Assembly (NCBI GenBank): GCA_963580455.1
Contig: OY756971.1
Location: forward strand, 10,315,001 to 10,379,000
DNA: 64,000 nucleotides
Direction: 5' to 3'
DNA from: Euonymus europaeus
Taxonomy: Eukaryota > Streptophyta > Magnoliopsida > Celastrales > Celastraceae
Both the position numbers and the translations under genes were made by a program. Shown here piece by piece: positions 13,375-26,700 of this stretch. Positions within the stretch are counted from its first letter, which is position 1. Each line of letters opens with the position of its first letter. Below the pieces are notes generated by a model. That model saw only the letters and a program-made list of their open reading frames with translations. It was not told where the DNA came from and ran no database searches.

Positions 13375-16300
13375 ACCATCAAAGTTGCTCGGTGTACACT
13401 TTTTATTGTGCTTCTATGTCAAATTTTACGAGTATAAGCTTCCAAGATTATTTTGATGCCAAAACACCAATTTTCTATGACAAATGGACAAAGCCGTTAA
13501 AGGCACCTCCATAAAGAGAGTTGAGCAAGTTCAGACCATCAAAGTTGCTCGGTGTACAAGTTTTATTGTTTTTCTATGTCAAATTTTACGAGTATAAGCT
13601 TCCTAGATTATTTCGATGAAAAAACTCCAACTTTCTATGACAAATGCACAAAATTGTTAAAAGCTCCTCCATAGAGAGTGTTGAGCAACTTCGGACAATC
13701 AATGTTTTGTGTACACCTTTTAGTGTTCTTCCATTTGAAATTTTACGAGTATAAGCGTCAAGATTAATTAATTGGCAAAACACCAACTTTCTATGAGAAA
13801 TGGACAAAGCCATTAAAAGCTCCTCCATAGAGAGTGTTGAGCAAGTTCGGAAAATCAAAATTTCTTGGTGTACACTTTGTATTGTTTTTCTATATCAAAT
13901 TTTATGAGTATAAGCTTCCTAGATTATTTCGATGCCAAAACACCAACTTTCTATGAGAAATGAACAAAATTGTTAAAAGCTCGTCTATAGAGAGAGTTGA
14001 GCATTTTCGAACCATCAAAGTTGCTCGGTGAAACTTTTTATTGTGCTTCTATGTCAAATTTTACGAGTATAAGTTTCCAAGATTATTTCGATGCCAAAAC
14101 ACCAACTTTCTATGACAAATGGACAAAACCGTTAAAAGCTCCTCAATAGAGAGAGTTGAGCAACTTCGAACCAGAAAAGTTTCTCGGAGTACACTTTTTA
14201 GTGTTCTTCTATGTCAAATTTTACAACTATAAGCTTCCTAGATTATTTCGATGCCAAAACACCGACTTTCTATGACAAATGAACAAAATCGGTAAAAGCT
14301 CCTCCATAGAGAGAGTTGAGCAACTTCGGACCAGAAAAGTTGCTCGGTGTACACTTTTTAATGTTCTTCTATGTCAAATTTTACAAGTATAAGCTTCCTA
14401 GATTATTTCGATGTGAAAACACCAACTTTTATGACAAATGGACAAAACCGTTAAAAGCTCCTCTATAGAGAGAGTTGAGCAACTTCGGACCGTCAAAGAT
14501 GCTATGTGTACAACTTTTATTGTTCTTTTATGCCAAATTTTATGAGTATAAGCTTCAAGATTATTTAATTGCCAAAACACCAACTTTATATGAGAAACGG
14601 ACAAAGCCGTAAAAAGCTCCTGTATTGAGAGAGTTGAGCTACCTCGGACCATCAAAGTTGCTCGGTGTACACTTTTTAATGTTCTTCTATGTCAAATTTT
14701 ACAAGTATAAGCTTCCTAGATTATTTCGATTTGAAAACACCAACTTTTATGACAAATAGACAAAACCGTTAAAAGCTCCTCCATAGAGAGAGTTGAGCAA
14801 CTTCGGACCGTCAAAGATGCTCTGTGTACAACTTTTATTGTTCTTTTATGTCAAATTTTATGAGTATAAGCTTCAAGATTATTTAATTGCCAAAACACCA
14901 ACTTTCTATGAGAAACGGACAAAGCCGTAAAAAGCTCCTGTATTGAGAGAGTTGAGCTACTTCGGACCATCAAAGTTGCTCGGTGTACACTTTTTAATGT
15001 TCTTCTATGTCAAATTTTACAAGTATAAACTTCCTAGATTATTTCGATGTGAAAACACCAACTTTTATGACAAATAGACAAAACCGTTAAAAGCTCCTCC
15101 ATAGAGAGTATTGAGCAACTTCGGACCATCAAAGTTGCTTGGTGTACACTTTATATTGTTTTTCTATGTCAAATTTCATGAGTATAAGCTTCCTAGATAA
15201 TTTTGATGCCAAAACACCAACTTTCTATGAGAAAAGGACAAAATTGTTAAAAGCTCCTCTATAGAGAGAGTTGAGCATTTTCGAACCATCAAAGTTGCAC
15301 GGTGAAACATTTTACTGTGCTTCTATGTCAAATTTTACGAGTATAAGCTTCCAAGATTATTTCGATGCCAAAACACCAACTTTCTATGACAAATGGACAA
15401 AACCGTTAAAAGCTCCTCAATAGAGAGAGTTGAGCAACTTCGAACCAGAAAAGTTTCTCGGAGTACACTTTTTAGTGTTCTTCTATGTCAAATTTTACAA
15501 CTATAAGCTTCCTAGATTATTTCGATGCCAAAACACCGACTTTCTATGACAAATGAACAAAATCGGTAAAAGCTCCTCCATAGAGAGAGTTGAGCAACTT
15601 CGGACCAGAAAAGTTGCTCGGTGTACACTTTTTAATGTTCTTCTATGTCAAATTTTACAACTATAAGCTTCCTAGATTATTTCGATGCCAAAACACCGAC
15701 TTTCTATGACAAATGAACAAAATCGGTAAAAGCTCCTCCATAGAGAGAGTTGAGCAACTTCGGACCAGAAAAGTTGCTCGGTGTACACTTTTTAATGTTC
15801 TTCTATGTCAAATTTTACAAGTATAAGCTTCCTAGATTATTTCGATGTGAAAACACCAACTTTTATGACAAATGGACAAAACCGTTAAAAGCTCCTCTAT
15901 AGAGAGAGTTGAGCAACTTCGGACCGTCAAAGATGCTCTGTGTACAACTTTTATTGTTCTTTTATGCCAAATTTTATGAGTATAAGCTTCAAGATTATTT
16001 AATTGCCAAAACACCAACTTTCTATGAGAAACGGACAAAGCCGTAAAAAGCTCCTGTATTGAGAGAGTTGAGCTACCTCGGACCATCAAAGTTGCTCGGT
16101 GTACACTTTTTAATGTTCTTCTATGTCAAATTTTACAAGTATAAGCTTCCTAGATTATTTCGATTTGAAAACACCAACTTTTATGACAAATAGACAAAAC
16201 CGTTAAAAGCTCCTCCATAGAGAGAGTTGAGCAACTTCGGACCGTCAAAGATGCTCTGTGTACAACTTTTATTGTTCTTTTATGTCAAATTTTATGAGTA

Positions 16301-17037
16301 TAAGCTTCAAGATTATTTAATTGCCAAAACACCAACTTTCTATGAGAAACGGACAAAGACGTAAAAAGCTCCCCTATTGAGAGAGTTGAGCTACTTCGGA
16401 CCATCAAAGTTGCTCGGTGTACACTTTTTAATGTTCTTCTATGTCAAATTTTACAAGTATAAACTTCCTAGATTATTTCGATGTGAAAACACCAACTTTT
16501 ATGACAAATAGACAAAACCGTTAAAAGCTCCTCCATAGAGAGTATTGAGCAACTTCGGACCATCAAAGTTGCTTGGTGTACACTTTATATTGTTTTTCTA
16601 TGTCAAATTTCATGAGTATAAGCTTCCTAGATAATTTTGATGCCAAAACACCAACTTTCTATGAGAAATGGACAAAATTGTTAAAAGCTCCTCTATAGAG
16701 AGAGTTGAGCATTTTCGAACCATCAAAGTTGCACGGTGAAACTTTTTACTGTGCTTCTATGTCAAATTTTACGAGTATAAGCTTCCAAGATTATTTCGAT
16801 GCCAAAACACCAACTTTCTATGACAAATGGACAAAACCGTTAAAAGCTCCTCCATAGAGAGAGTTGAGCAACTTCGAACCAGAAAAGTTGCTCGGAGTAC
16901 ACTTTTTAATGTTCTTCTATGTCAAATTTTACAAGTATAAGCTTCCTATATTATTTCGATGCCAAAACACCAACTTTCTATGACCAATGGACAAAATTGT
17001 TAAAAGCTCCTCCATAGAGAGAGTTGAGCAACTTCGG
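13375..17037 (+). repeat. HOR-A copy 7 plus shortened next copy (3,663 bp, 23 monomers)
   Basis: The block starts as a normal unit m1-m12 of variant b, marked by GATGCTATGTG near 14,506, ACTTTATATGAG near 14,583 and AAAAGGACAAAATTG near 15,233. It then passes through an m13/m5 chimera (15,285), m6 (15,444), an m7/m6 chimera (15,604) and a proper m7 (15,764), and finishes m8-m14 as variant a. It is 795 bp, or five monomers, shorter than two full units. Unequal exchange between non-equivalent monomers of misaligned copies is the simplest explanation. Confidence 0.93.
15285..15763 (+). repeat. Chimeric monomers at an unequal-exchange junction
   Basis: The monomer starting at 15,285 begins as m13 (GTTGCACGGTGAAAC) but ends with the m5 tail CCTCAATAGAG. 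The next one (15,444) is m6. The one at 15,604 begins as m7 (GTTGCTCGGTGTAC) but ends as m6 (ACAACTATAAG, CACCGACTTTC, AAAATCGGTAAAAG). Order m13/m5, m6, m7/m6, m7 is not found elsewhere in domain A. The switch points fall in bases shared by both parents, as expected of homologous unequal recombination or gene conversion. Confidence 0.9.
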
Positions 17038-19266
17038 ACCATCAAAGTTGCTCGGTGTACACTTTTTATTGTGCTTCTATGTCAAATTTTACGAGTATAA
17101 GCTTCCAAGATTATTTTGATGCCAAAACACCAATTTTCTATGACAAATGGACAAAGCCGTTAAAGGCACCTCCATAAAGAGAGTTGAGCAAGTTCAGACC
17201 ATCAAAGTTGCTCGGTGTACAAGTTTTATTGTTTTTCTATGTCAAATTTTACGAGTATAAGCTTCCTAGATTATTTCGATGAAAAAACTCCAACTTTCTA
17301 TGACAAATGCACAAAATTGTTAAAAGCTCCTCCATAGAGAGTGTTGAGCAACTTCGGACAATCAATGTTTTGTGTACACCTTTTAGTGTTCTTCCATTTG
17401 AAATTTTACGAGTATAAGCGTCAAGATTAATTAATTGGCAAAACACCAACTTTCTATGAGAAATGGACAAAGCCATTAAAAGCTCCTCCATAGAGAGTGT
17501 TGAGCAAGTTCGGAAAATCAAAATTTCTTGGTGTACACTTTGTATTGTTTTTCTATATCAAATTTTATGAGTATAAGCTTCCTAGATTATTTCGATGCCA
17601 AAACACCAACTTTCTATGAGAAATGAACAAAATTGTTAAAAGCTCGTCTATAGAGAGAGTTGAGCATTTTCGAACCATCAAAGTTGCTCGGTGAAACTTT
17701 TTATTGTGCTTCTATGTCAAATTTTACGAGTATAAGCTTCCAAGATTATTTCGATGCCAAAACACCAACTTTCTATGACAAATGGACAAAACCGTTAAAA
17801 GCTCCTCAATAGAGAGAGTTGAGCAACTTCGAACCAGAAAAGTTTCTCGGAGTACACTTTTTAGTGTTCTTCTATGTCAAATTTTACAACTATAAGCTTC
17901 CTAGATTATTTCGATGCCAAAACACCGACTTTCTATGACAAATGAACAAAATCGGTAAAAGCTCCTCCATAGAGAGAGTTGAGCAACTTCGGACCAGAAA
18001 AGTTGCTCGGTGTACACTTTTTAATGTTCTTCTATGTCAAATTTTACAAGTATAAGCTTCCTAGATTATTTCGATGTGAAAACACCAACTTTTATGACAA
18101 ATGGACAAAACCGTTAAAAGCTCCTCTATAGAGAGAGTTGAGCAACTTCGGACCGTCAAAGATGCTATGTGTACAACTTTTATTGTTCTTTTATGCGAAA
18201 TTTTATGAGTATAAGCTTCAAGATTATTTAATTGCCAAAACACCAACTTTATATGAGAAACGGACAAAGCCGTAAAAAGCTCCTGTATTGAGAGAGTTGA
18301 GCTACCTCGGACCATCAAAGTTGCTCGGTGTACACTTTTTAATGTTCTTCTATTTCAAATTTTACAAGTATAAGCTTCCTAGATTATTTCGATTTGAAAA
18401 CACCAACTTTTATGACAAATAGACAAAACCGTTAAAAGCTCCTCCATAGAGAGAGTTGAGCAACTTCGGACCGTCAAAGATGCTCTGTGTACAACTTTTA
18501 TTGTTCTTTTATGTCAAATTTTATGAGTATAAGCTTCAAGATTATTTAATTGCCAAAACACCAACTTTCTATGAGAAACGGACAAAGCCGTAAAAAGCTC
18601 CTGTATTGAGAGAGTTGAGCTACTTCGGACCATCAAAGTTGCTCGGTGTACACTTTTTAATGTTCTTCTATGTCAAATTTTACAAGTATAAACTTCCTAG
18701 ATTATTTCGATGTGAAAACACCAACTTTTATGACAAATAGACAAAACCGTTAAAAGCTCCTCCATAGAGAGTATTGAGCAACTTCGGACCATCAAAGTTG
18801 CTTGGTGTACACTTTATATTGTTTTTCTATGTCAAATTTCATGAGTATAAGCTTCCTAGATAATTTTGATGCCAAAACACCAACTTTCTATGAGAAAAGG
18901 ACAAAATTGTTAAAAGCTCCTCTATAGAGAGAGTTGAGCATTTTCGAACCATCAAAGTTGCACGGTGAAACATTTTACTGTGCTTCTATGTCAAATTTTA
19001 CGAGTATAAGCTTCCAAGATTATTTCGATGCCAAAACACCAACTTTCTATGACAAATGGACAAAACCGTTAAAAGCTCCTCCATAGAGAGAGTTGAGCAA
19101 CTTCGAACCAGAAAAGTTGCTCGGAGTACACTTTTTAATGTTCTTCTATGTCAAATTTTACAAGTATAAGCCTCCTATATTATTTCGATGCCAAAACACC
19201 AACTTTCTATGACCAATGGACAAAATTGTTAAAAGCTCCTCCATAGAGAGAGTTGAGCAACTTCGG
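17038..19266 (+). repeat. HOR-A copy 8 (variant b)
   Basis: Full 14-monomer unit that shares the private variants of copy 7: GATGCTATGTG near 18,169, ACTTTATATGAG near 18,246, AAAAGGACAAAATTG near 18,896 and GAAACATTTTAC near 18,967. It also has CTCGTCTATAG in m4. Its equivalent positions lie 3,663 bp after those of copy 7. Confidence 0.94.
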
Positions 19267-21495
19267 ACCATCAAAGTTGCTCGATGTACACTTTTTATTG
19301 TGCTTCTATGTCAAACTTTACGAGTATAAGCTTCCAAGATTATTTTGATGCCAAAACACCAATTTTCTATGACAAATGGACAAAGCCGTTAAAGGCACCT
19401 CCATAAAGAGAGTTGAGCAAGTTCAGACCATCAAAGTTGCTCGGTGTACAAGTTTTATTGTTTTTCTATGTCAAATTTTACGAGTATAAGCTTCCTAGAT
19501 TATTTCGATGAAAAAACTCCAACTTTCTATGACAAATGCACAAAATTGTTAAAAGCTCCTCCATAGAGAGTGTTGAGCAACTTCGGACAATCAATGTTTT
19601 GTGTACACCTTTTAGTGTTCTTCCATTTGAAATTTTACGAGTATAAGCGTCAAGATTAATTAATTGGCAAAACACCAACTTTCTATGAGAAATGGACAAA
19701 GCCATTAAAAGCTCCTCCATAGAGAGTGTTGATCAAGTTCGGAAAATCAAAATTTCTTGGTGTACACTTTGTATTGTTTTTCTATATCAAATTTTATGAG
19801 TATAAGCTTCCTAGATTATTTCGATGCCAAAACACCAACTTTCTATGAGAAATGAACAAAATTGTTAAAAGCTCGTCTATAGAGAGAGTTGAGCATTTTC
19901 GAACCATCAAAGTTGCTCGGTGAAACTTTTTATTGTGCTTCTATGTCAAATTTTACGAGTATAAGCTTCCAAGATTATTTCGATGCCAAGACACCAACTT
20001 TCTATGACAAATGGACAAAACCGTTAAAAGCTCCTCAATAGAGAGAGTTGAGCAACTTCGAACCAGAAAAGTTTCTCGGAGTACACTTTTTAATGTTCTT
20101 CTATGTCAAATTTTACAACTATAAGCTTCCTAGATTATTTCGATGCCAAAACACCGACTTTCTATGACAAATGAACAAAATCGGTAAAAGCTCCTCCATA
20201 GAGAGAGTTGAGCAACTTCGGACCAGAAAAGTTGCTCGGTGTACACTTTTTAATGTTCTTCTATGTCAAATTTTACAAGTATAAGCTTCCTAGATTATTT
20301 CGATGTGAAAACACCAACTTTTATGACAAATGGACAAAACCGTTAAAAGCTCCTCTATAGAGAGAGTTGAGCAACTTCGGACCGTCAAAGATGCTCTGTG
20401 TACAACTTTTATTGTTCTTTTATGCCAAATTTTATGAGTATAAGCTTCAAGATTATTTAATTGCCAAAACACCAACTTTCTATGAGAAACGGACAAAGCC
20501 GTAAAAAGCTCCTGTATTGAGAGAGTTGAGCTACCTCGGACCATCAAAGTTGCTCGGTGTACACTTTTTAATGTTCTTCTATGTCAAATTTTACAAGTAT
20601 AAGCTTCCTAGATTATTTCGATTTGAAAACACCAACTTTTATGACAAATAGACAAAACCGTTAAAAGCTCCTCCATAGAGAGAGTTGAGCAACTTCGGAC
20701 CGTCAAAGATGCTCTGTGTACAACTTTTATTGTTCTTTTATGTCAAATTTTATGAGTATAAGCTTCAAGATTATTTAATTGCCAAAACACCAACTTTCTA
20801 TGAGAAACGGACAAAGACGTAAAAAGCTCCCCTATTGAGAGAGTTGAGCTACTTCGGACCATCAAAGTTGCTCGGTGTACACTTTTTAATGTTCTTCTAT
20901 GTCAAATTTTACAAGTATAAACTTCCTAGATTATTTCGATGTGAAAACACCAACTTTTATGACAAATAGACAAAACCGTTAAAAGCTCCTCCATAGAGAG
21001 TATTGAGCAACTTCGGACCATCAAAGTTGCTTGGTGTACACTTTATATTGTTTTTCTATGTCAAATTTCATGAGTATAAGCTTCCTAGATAATTTTGATG
21101 CCAAAACACCAACTTTCTATGAGAAATGGACAAAATTGTTAAAAGCTCCTCTATAGAGAGAGTTGAGCATTTTCGAACCATCAAAGTTGCACGGTGAAAC
21201 TTTTTACTGTGCTTCTATGTCAAATTTTACGAGTATAAGCTTCCAAGATTATTTCGATGCCAAAACACCAACTTTCTATGACAAATGGACAAAACCGTTA
21301 AAAGCTCCTCCATAGAGAGAGTTGAGCAACTTCGAACCAGAAAAGTTGCTCGGAGTACACTTTTTAATGTTCTTCTATGTCAAATTTTACAAGTATAAGC
21401 CTCCTATATTATTTCGATGCCAAAACACCAACTTTCTATGACCAATGGACAAAATTGTTAAAAGCTCCTCCATAGAGAGAGTTGAGCAACTTCGG
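19267..21495 (+). repeat. HOR-A copy 9 (variant a)
   Basis: Full 14-monomer unit with the variant-a change ACAAAGACGTAAAAAG near 20,812 and GTTGATCAAG near 19,727. It shares AAGCCTCCTATATT in m14 (near 21,398) with copy 8 (near 19,169), so variants are partly mosaic between neighbours. Confidence 0.94.
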
Positions 21496-22930
21496 ACCAT
21501 CAAAGTTGCTCGGTGTACACTTTTTATTGTGCTTCTATGTCAAATTTTACGAGTATAAGCTTCCAAGATTATTTTGATGCCAAAACACCAATTTTCTATG
21601 ACAAATGGACAAAGCCGTTAAAGGCACCTCCATAAAGAGAGTTGAGCAAGTTCAGACCATCAAAGTTGCTCGGTGTACAAGTTTTATTGTTTTTCTATGT
21701 CAAATTTTACGAGTATAAGCTTCCTAGATTATTTCGATGAAAAAACTCCAACTTTCTATGACAAATGCACAAAATTGTTAAAAGCTCCTCCATAGAGAGT
21801 GTTGAGCAACTTCGGACAATCAATGTTTTGTGTACACCTTTTAGTGTTCTTCCATTTGAAATTTTACGAGTATAAGCGTCAAGATTAATTAATTGGCAAA
21901 ACACCAACTTTCTATGAGAAATGGACAAAGCCATTAAAAGCTCCTCCATAGAGAGTGTTGAGCAAGTTCGGAAAATCAAAATTTCTTGGTGTACACTTTG
22001 TATTGTTTTTCTATATCAAATTTTATGAGTATAAGCTTCCTAGATTATTTCGATGCCAAAACACCAACTTTCTATGAGAAATGAACAAAATTGTTAAAAG
22101 CTCGTCTATAGAGAGAGTTGAGCATTTTCGAACCATCAAAGTTGCTCGGTGAAACTTTTTATTGTGCTTCTATGTCAAATTTTACGAGTATAAGCTTCCA
22201 AGATTATTTCGATGCCAAGACACCAACTTTCTATGACAAATGGACAAAACCGTTAAAAGCTCCTCAATAGAGAGAGTTGAGCAACTTCGAACCAGAAAAG
22301 TTTCTCGGAGTACACTTTTTAGTGTTCTTCTATGTCAAATTTTACAACTATAAGCTTCCTAGATTATTTCGATGCCAAAACACCGACTTTCTATGACAAA
22401 TGAACAAAATCGGTAAAAGCTCCTCCATAGAGAGAGTTGAGCAACTTCGGACCAGAAAAGTTGCTCGGTGTACACTTTTTAATGTTCTTCTATGTCAAAT
22501 TTTACGAGTATAAGCTTCCAAGATAATTTTGATGCCAAGACACCAACTTTCTATGACAAATGGACAAAACCGTTAAAAGCTCCTCAATAGAGAGAGTTGA
22601 GCAACTTCGAACCAGAAAAGTTTCTCGGAGTACACTTTTTAATGTTCTTCTATGTCAAATTTTACGAGTATAAGCTTCCAAGATTATTTCGATGCCAAGA
22701 CACCAACTTTCTATGACAAATGGACAAAACCGTTAAAAGCTCCTCAATAGAGAGAGTTGAGCAACTTCGAACCAGAAAAGTTTCTCGGAGTACACTTTTT
22801 AATGTTCTTCTATGTCAAATTTTACAACTATAAGCTTCCTAGATTATTTCGATGCCAAAACACCGACTTTCTATGACAAATGAACAAAATCGGTAAAAGC
22901 TCCTCCATAGAGAGAGTTGAGCAACTTCGG
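21496..22930 (+). repeat. HOR-A copy 10, truncated, ending in mosaic monomers
   Basis: m1-m6 are normal (21,496-22,450). The monomer at 22,451 starts as m7 and changes to an m5-like body. The one at 22,611 starts as m6 and also changes to m5-like sequence with GCCAAGACACC. The one at 22,771 is a full m6. m1 of the next unit follows directly at 22,931. This is a local m5/m6 re-amplification of two to three monomers that replaced m8-m14. Confidence 0.88.
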
Positions 22931-23725
22931 ACCATCAAAGTTGCTCGGTGTACACTTTTTATTGTGCTTCTATGTCAAACTTTACGAGTATAAGCTTCCA
23001 AGATTATTTTGATGCCAAAACACCAATTTTCTATGACAAATGGACAAAGCCGTTAAAGGCACCTCCATAAAGAGAGTTGAGCAAGTTCAGACCATCAAAG
23101 TTGCTCGGTGTACAAGTTTTATTGTTTTTCTATGTCAAATTTTACGAGTATAAGCTTCCTAGATTATTTCGATGAAAAAACTCCAACTTTCTATGACAAA
23201 TGCACAAAATTCTTAAAAGCTCCTCCATAGAGAGTGTTGAGCAACTTCGGACAATCAATGTTTTGTGTACACCTTTTAGTGTTCTTCCATTTGAAATTTT
23301 ACGAGTATAAGCATCAAGATTAATTAATTGGCAAAACACCAACTTTCTATGAGAAATGGACAAAGCCATTAAAAGCTCCTCCATAGAGAGTGTTGAGCAA
23401 GTTCGGAGCATCAAAATTTCTTGGTGTACACTTTGTATTGTTTTTCTATATCAAATTTTATGAGTATAAGCTTCCTAGATTATTTCGATGCCAAAACACC
23501 AACTTTCTATGAGAAATGAACAAAATTGTTAAAAGCTCCTCTATAGAGAGATTTGAGCATTTTCGAACCATCAAAGTTGCTCGGTGAAACTTTTTATTGT
23601 GCTTCTATGTCAAATTTTACGAGTATAAGCTTCCAAGATTATTTCGATGCCAAAACACCGACTTTCTATGACAAATGGACAAAACCGTTAAAAGCTCCTC
23701 CATAGAGAGAGTTGAGTAACTTCGG
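22931..23725 (+). repeat. Last recognisable m1-m5 block of HOR-A
   Basis: Monomers start at 22,931 (m1), 23,091 (m2), 23,251 (m3), 23,407 (m4) and 23,567 (m5) with the same lengths as in full units. They carry more private changes than the earlier copies, for example GTTCGGAGCATC at 23,401 and GAGATTTGAGC near 23,549. This is the gradual edge of the homogenised domain. Confidence 0.85.
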
Positions 23726-26700
23726 ACCAGAAAAGTTGCTCGGTGTACACTTTTTACTGTTCTTCTATGTCAAATTTTACAAGTATAAGCTTCCTAGATT
23801 ATTTCGATGCAAAAACACTAACTTTTATGACAAATGGACAAAACCGTTAAAAGCTCCTCCATAGAGAGAGTTGAGCAACTTCGGACCGTCAAAGATGCTC
23901 TGTGTACAACTTTTATTGTTCTTTTATGCCAAATTTTACGAGTATAAGCTTCAAGATTATTTAATTGCCAAAACACCAACTTTCTATGAGAAATGGACAA
24001 AGCCGTAAAAAGCTCCTCCATTGAGAGAGTTGAGCTACTTCGGACCATCAAAGTTGCTCGGCGTACACTTTTTAATGTTCTTCTATGTCAAATTTTACGA
24101 GTATAAGCTTCCTAGATTATTTCAATGCAAAAACCCCAACTTTCTATGACGAATGCCCAAAATTGTTAAAAGCTCCTCCATAGAGAGTGTTGAGCAACTT
24201 CGGACAATCAATGTTGTGTGTACAACTTTTATTGTTCTTCCCTTTGAAATTTTACGAGTATAAGCGTCAAGATTAATTAATTGCCAAAACACCAACTTTC
24301 TATGAGAAATGGACAAAGCCATTAAAAGCTTCTCCATAGAGAGAGTTCAACAAGTTCGGACCAACAAAGTTGCTAGCTGTACACTTTGTATTGTTTTTCT
24401 ATGTCAAATTTTATGAGTATAAGCTTCCTAGAATATTTCGATGCCAAAATAGCAACTTTCTATGAGAAATTGACAAAATTGTTAAAAGCTCCTCTATAGA
24501 GAGAGTTGAGCATTTTCGAACCATCAAAGTTGCTGGGTGAAACTTTTTATTGTGCTTCTATGTCAAATTTTACGAGTATAAGCTTCCAAGATTATTTCGA
24601 TGCCAAAACACCGACTTTCTATGACAAATGGACAAAATCGTTAAAAGCTCCTCCATAGAGAGAGCGGAGCAACTTCGGACCAGAAAAAAGTTGCTCGGTG
24701 TACACTTTTTAATGTTCTTCTATGTCAAATTTTACAAGTATAAGCTTCCTAGATTATTTCGATGTGAAAACACCAACTTTTATGACAAATGGACAAAACC
24801 GTTAAAAGCTCCTCTATAGAGAGAGTTGAGCAACTTCGGACCGTCAAAGATGCTCTGTGTACAACTTTTATTGTTCTTTTATGCCAAATTTTATGAGTAT
24901 AAGCTTCAAGATTTTTTAATTGCCAAAACACCAACTTTCTATGAGAAACGGACAAAGCCGTAAAAAGCTCTTGTATTGAGAGAGTTGAGCTACTTCGGAC
25001 CATCAAAGTTGCTCGGTGTACACTTTTTAATGTTCTTCTATGTCAAATTTTACAAGTATAAGCTTCCTAGATTATTTCGATGTGAAAACACCAACTTTTA
25101 TGACAGATAGACAAAACCGTTAAAAGCTCCTCCATAGAGAGTGTTGAGCAACTTCGGACCATCAAAGTTGCTTGGTGTACACTTTATATTGTTTTTCTAT
25201 GTCAAATTTCATGAGTATAAGCTTCCTAGATAATTTTGATGCCAAAACACCAACTTTCTATGAGAAATGGACAAAATTGTTAAAAGCTCCTCTATAGAGA
25301 GAGTTGAGCATTTTAGAACCATCAAAGTTGCACGGTGAAACTTTTTACTGTGCTTCTATGTCAAATTTTACGAGTATAAGCTTACAAGATTATTTCGATG
25401 CCAAAACACCAACTTTCTATGACAAATGGACGAAACCGTTAAAAGCTCCTCCACAGAGAGAGTTGAGCAACTTCGAACCAGAAAAGTTGCTCGGAGTACA
25501 CTTTTTAATGTTCTTCTATGTCAAATTTTACAAGAATAAGCTTCCAAGATTATTTTGATGCCAAAACACCAATTTTCTATGACAAATGGACAAAGCCGTT
25601 AAAGGCACCTCCATAGAGAGAGTTGAGCAAGTTCAGACTATCAAAGTTGCTCGGTGTACACGTTTTATTGTTTTTCTATGTCAAATTTTACGAGTATAAG
25701 CTTCCTAGATTATTTCGATGCAAAAACTCCAACTTTCTATGACAAATGCACAAAATTGTTAAAAGCTCCTCCATAAAGAGTGTTGAGCAACTTTGGACAA
25801 TCAATGTTTTGTGTACACCTTTTATTGTTCTTCCATTTGAAATTTTACGAGTATAAGCGTCAAGATTAATTAATTGCCAAAACACCAACTTTCTATGAGA
25901 AATGGACAAAGCCATTAAAAGCTCCTCCATAGAGAGAGTTCAGCAGGTTCGGACCAACAAAGTTGCTTGGTTTACACTTTGTATTGTTTTTCTATGTCAA
26001 ATTTTATGAGTATAAGCTTCCTAGATTATTTCGATGCCAAAACACCAACTCTCTATGAGAAATCGACAAAATTGTTAAAAGCTCCTCTATAGAGAGAGTT
26101 TATCATTTTCGAACCATCAAAGTTGCTGGGTGAAACTTTTTATTGTGCTTCTATGTCAAATTTTACGAGTATAAGCTTCCAAGATTATTTCGATGCCAAA
26201 GCACCGACTTTCTATGACAAATGGACAAAATCGTTAAAAGCTCCTCCATAGAGAGAGTTGAGCAACTTCGGACCAGAGAAGTTGCTCGTTGTATGCTTTT
26301 TATTGTTCTTCTATGTCAAATTTTACGAATATAAGATTTCAAGATTATTTCGAAGCAAAAACACCAACTTTCTATGACAAATGGACAAAACCGTTAAAAA
26401 CTCCTCCGTAGAGAGAGTTGAGCAACTTCGGACCATTAAAGTTGCTCGATGTACACTTTTTATTGTGCTTCTATGTCAAATTTTACGAGTATAAGTTTCC
26501 TAGATTATTTCGATGCCAAAACACCAACTTTCTATGAGAAATGGAAAAAGCCACTAAAAGCTCCTCCATAGAGAGAGTTGAGCAAGTTCGGACCATCAAT
26601 GTTGCTCGGTGTACACGTTTTATTATTTTTCTAATTCAAATTTTACGAGTATAAGCTTCCTAGATTATTTCGATGCAAAAACCCCCAACTTTGTATGACC

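Larger units (their letters stand above)
1..22930 (+). repeat. HOR domain A: 14-monomer, 2,229-bp unit
   Basis: Within this span the same ordered set of 14 distinguishable monomers recurs every 2,229 bp. The m1 start is found at 1, 2230, 4459, 6688, 8917, 11146, 13375, 17038, 19267 and 21496. All intervals are exactly 2,229 bp except 13375 to 17038, which is 3,663 bp (14 plus 9 monomers). Monomers within a unit differ clearly from each other, whereas equivalent monomers in different units differ by only a few bases. This is the classic higher-order repeat pattern, produced by amplifying whole multi-monomer blocks. The domain ends in a block of mosaic monomers at 22,451-22,930, after which m1-m5 occur once more before the units become diverged. 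Confidence 0.96.

Noticed and set aside
24681..24695. Extra A bases in AGAAAAAAGTTG as a possible insertion site
   Set aside because: It is a small homopolymer length change inside an otherwise normal monomer, with no inserted sequence or duplication around it.
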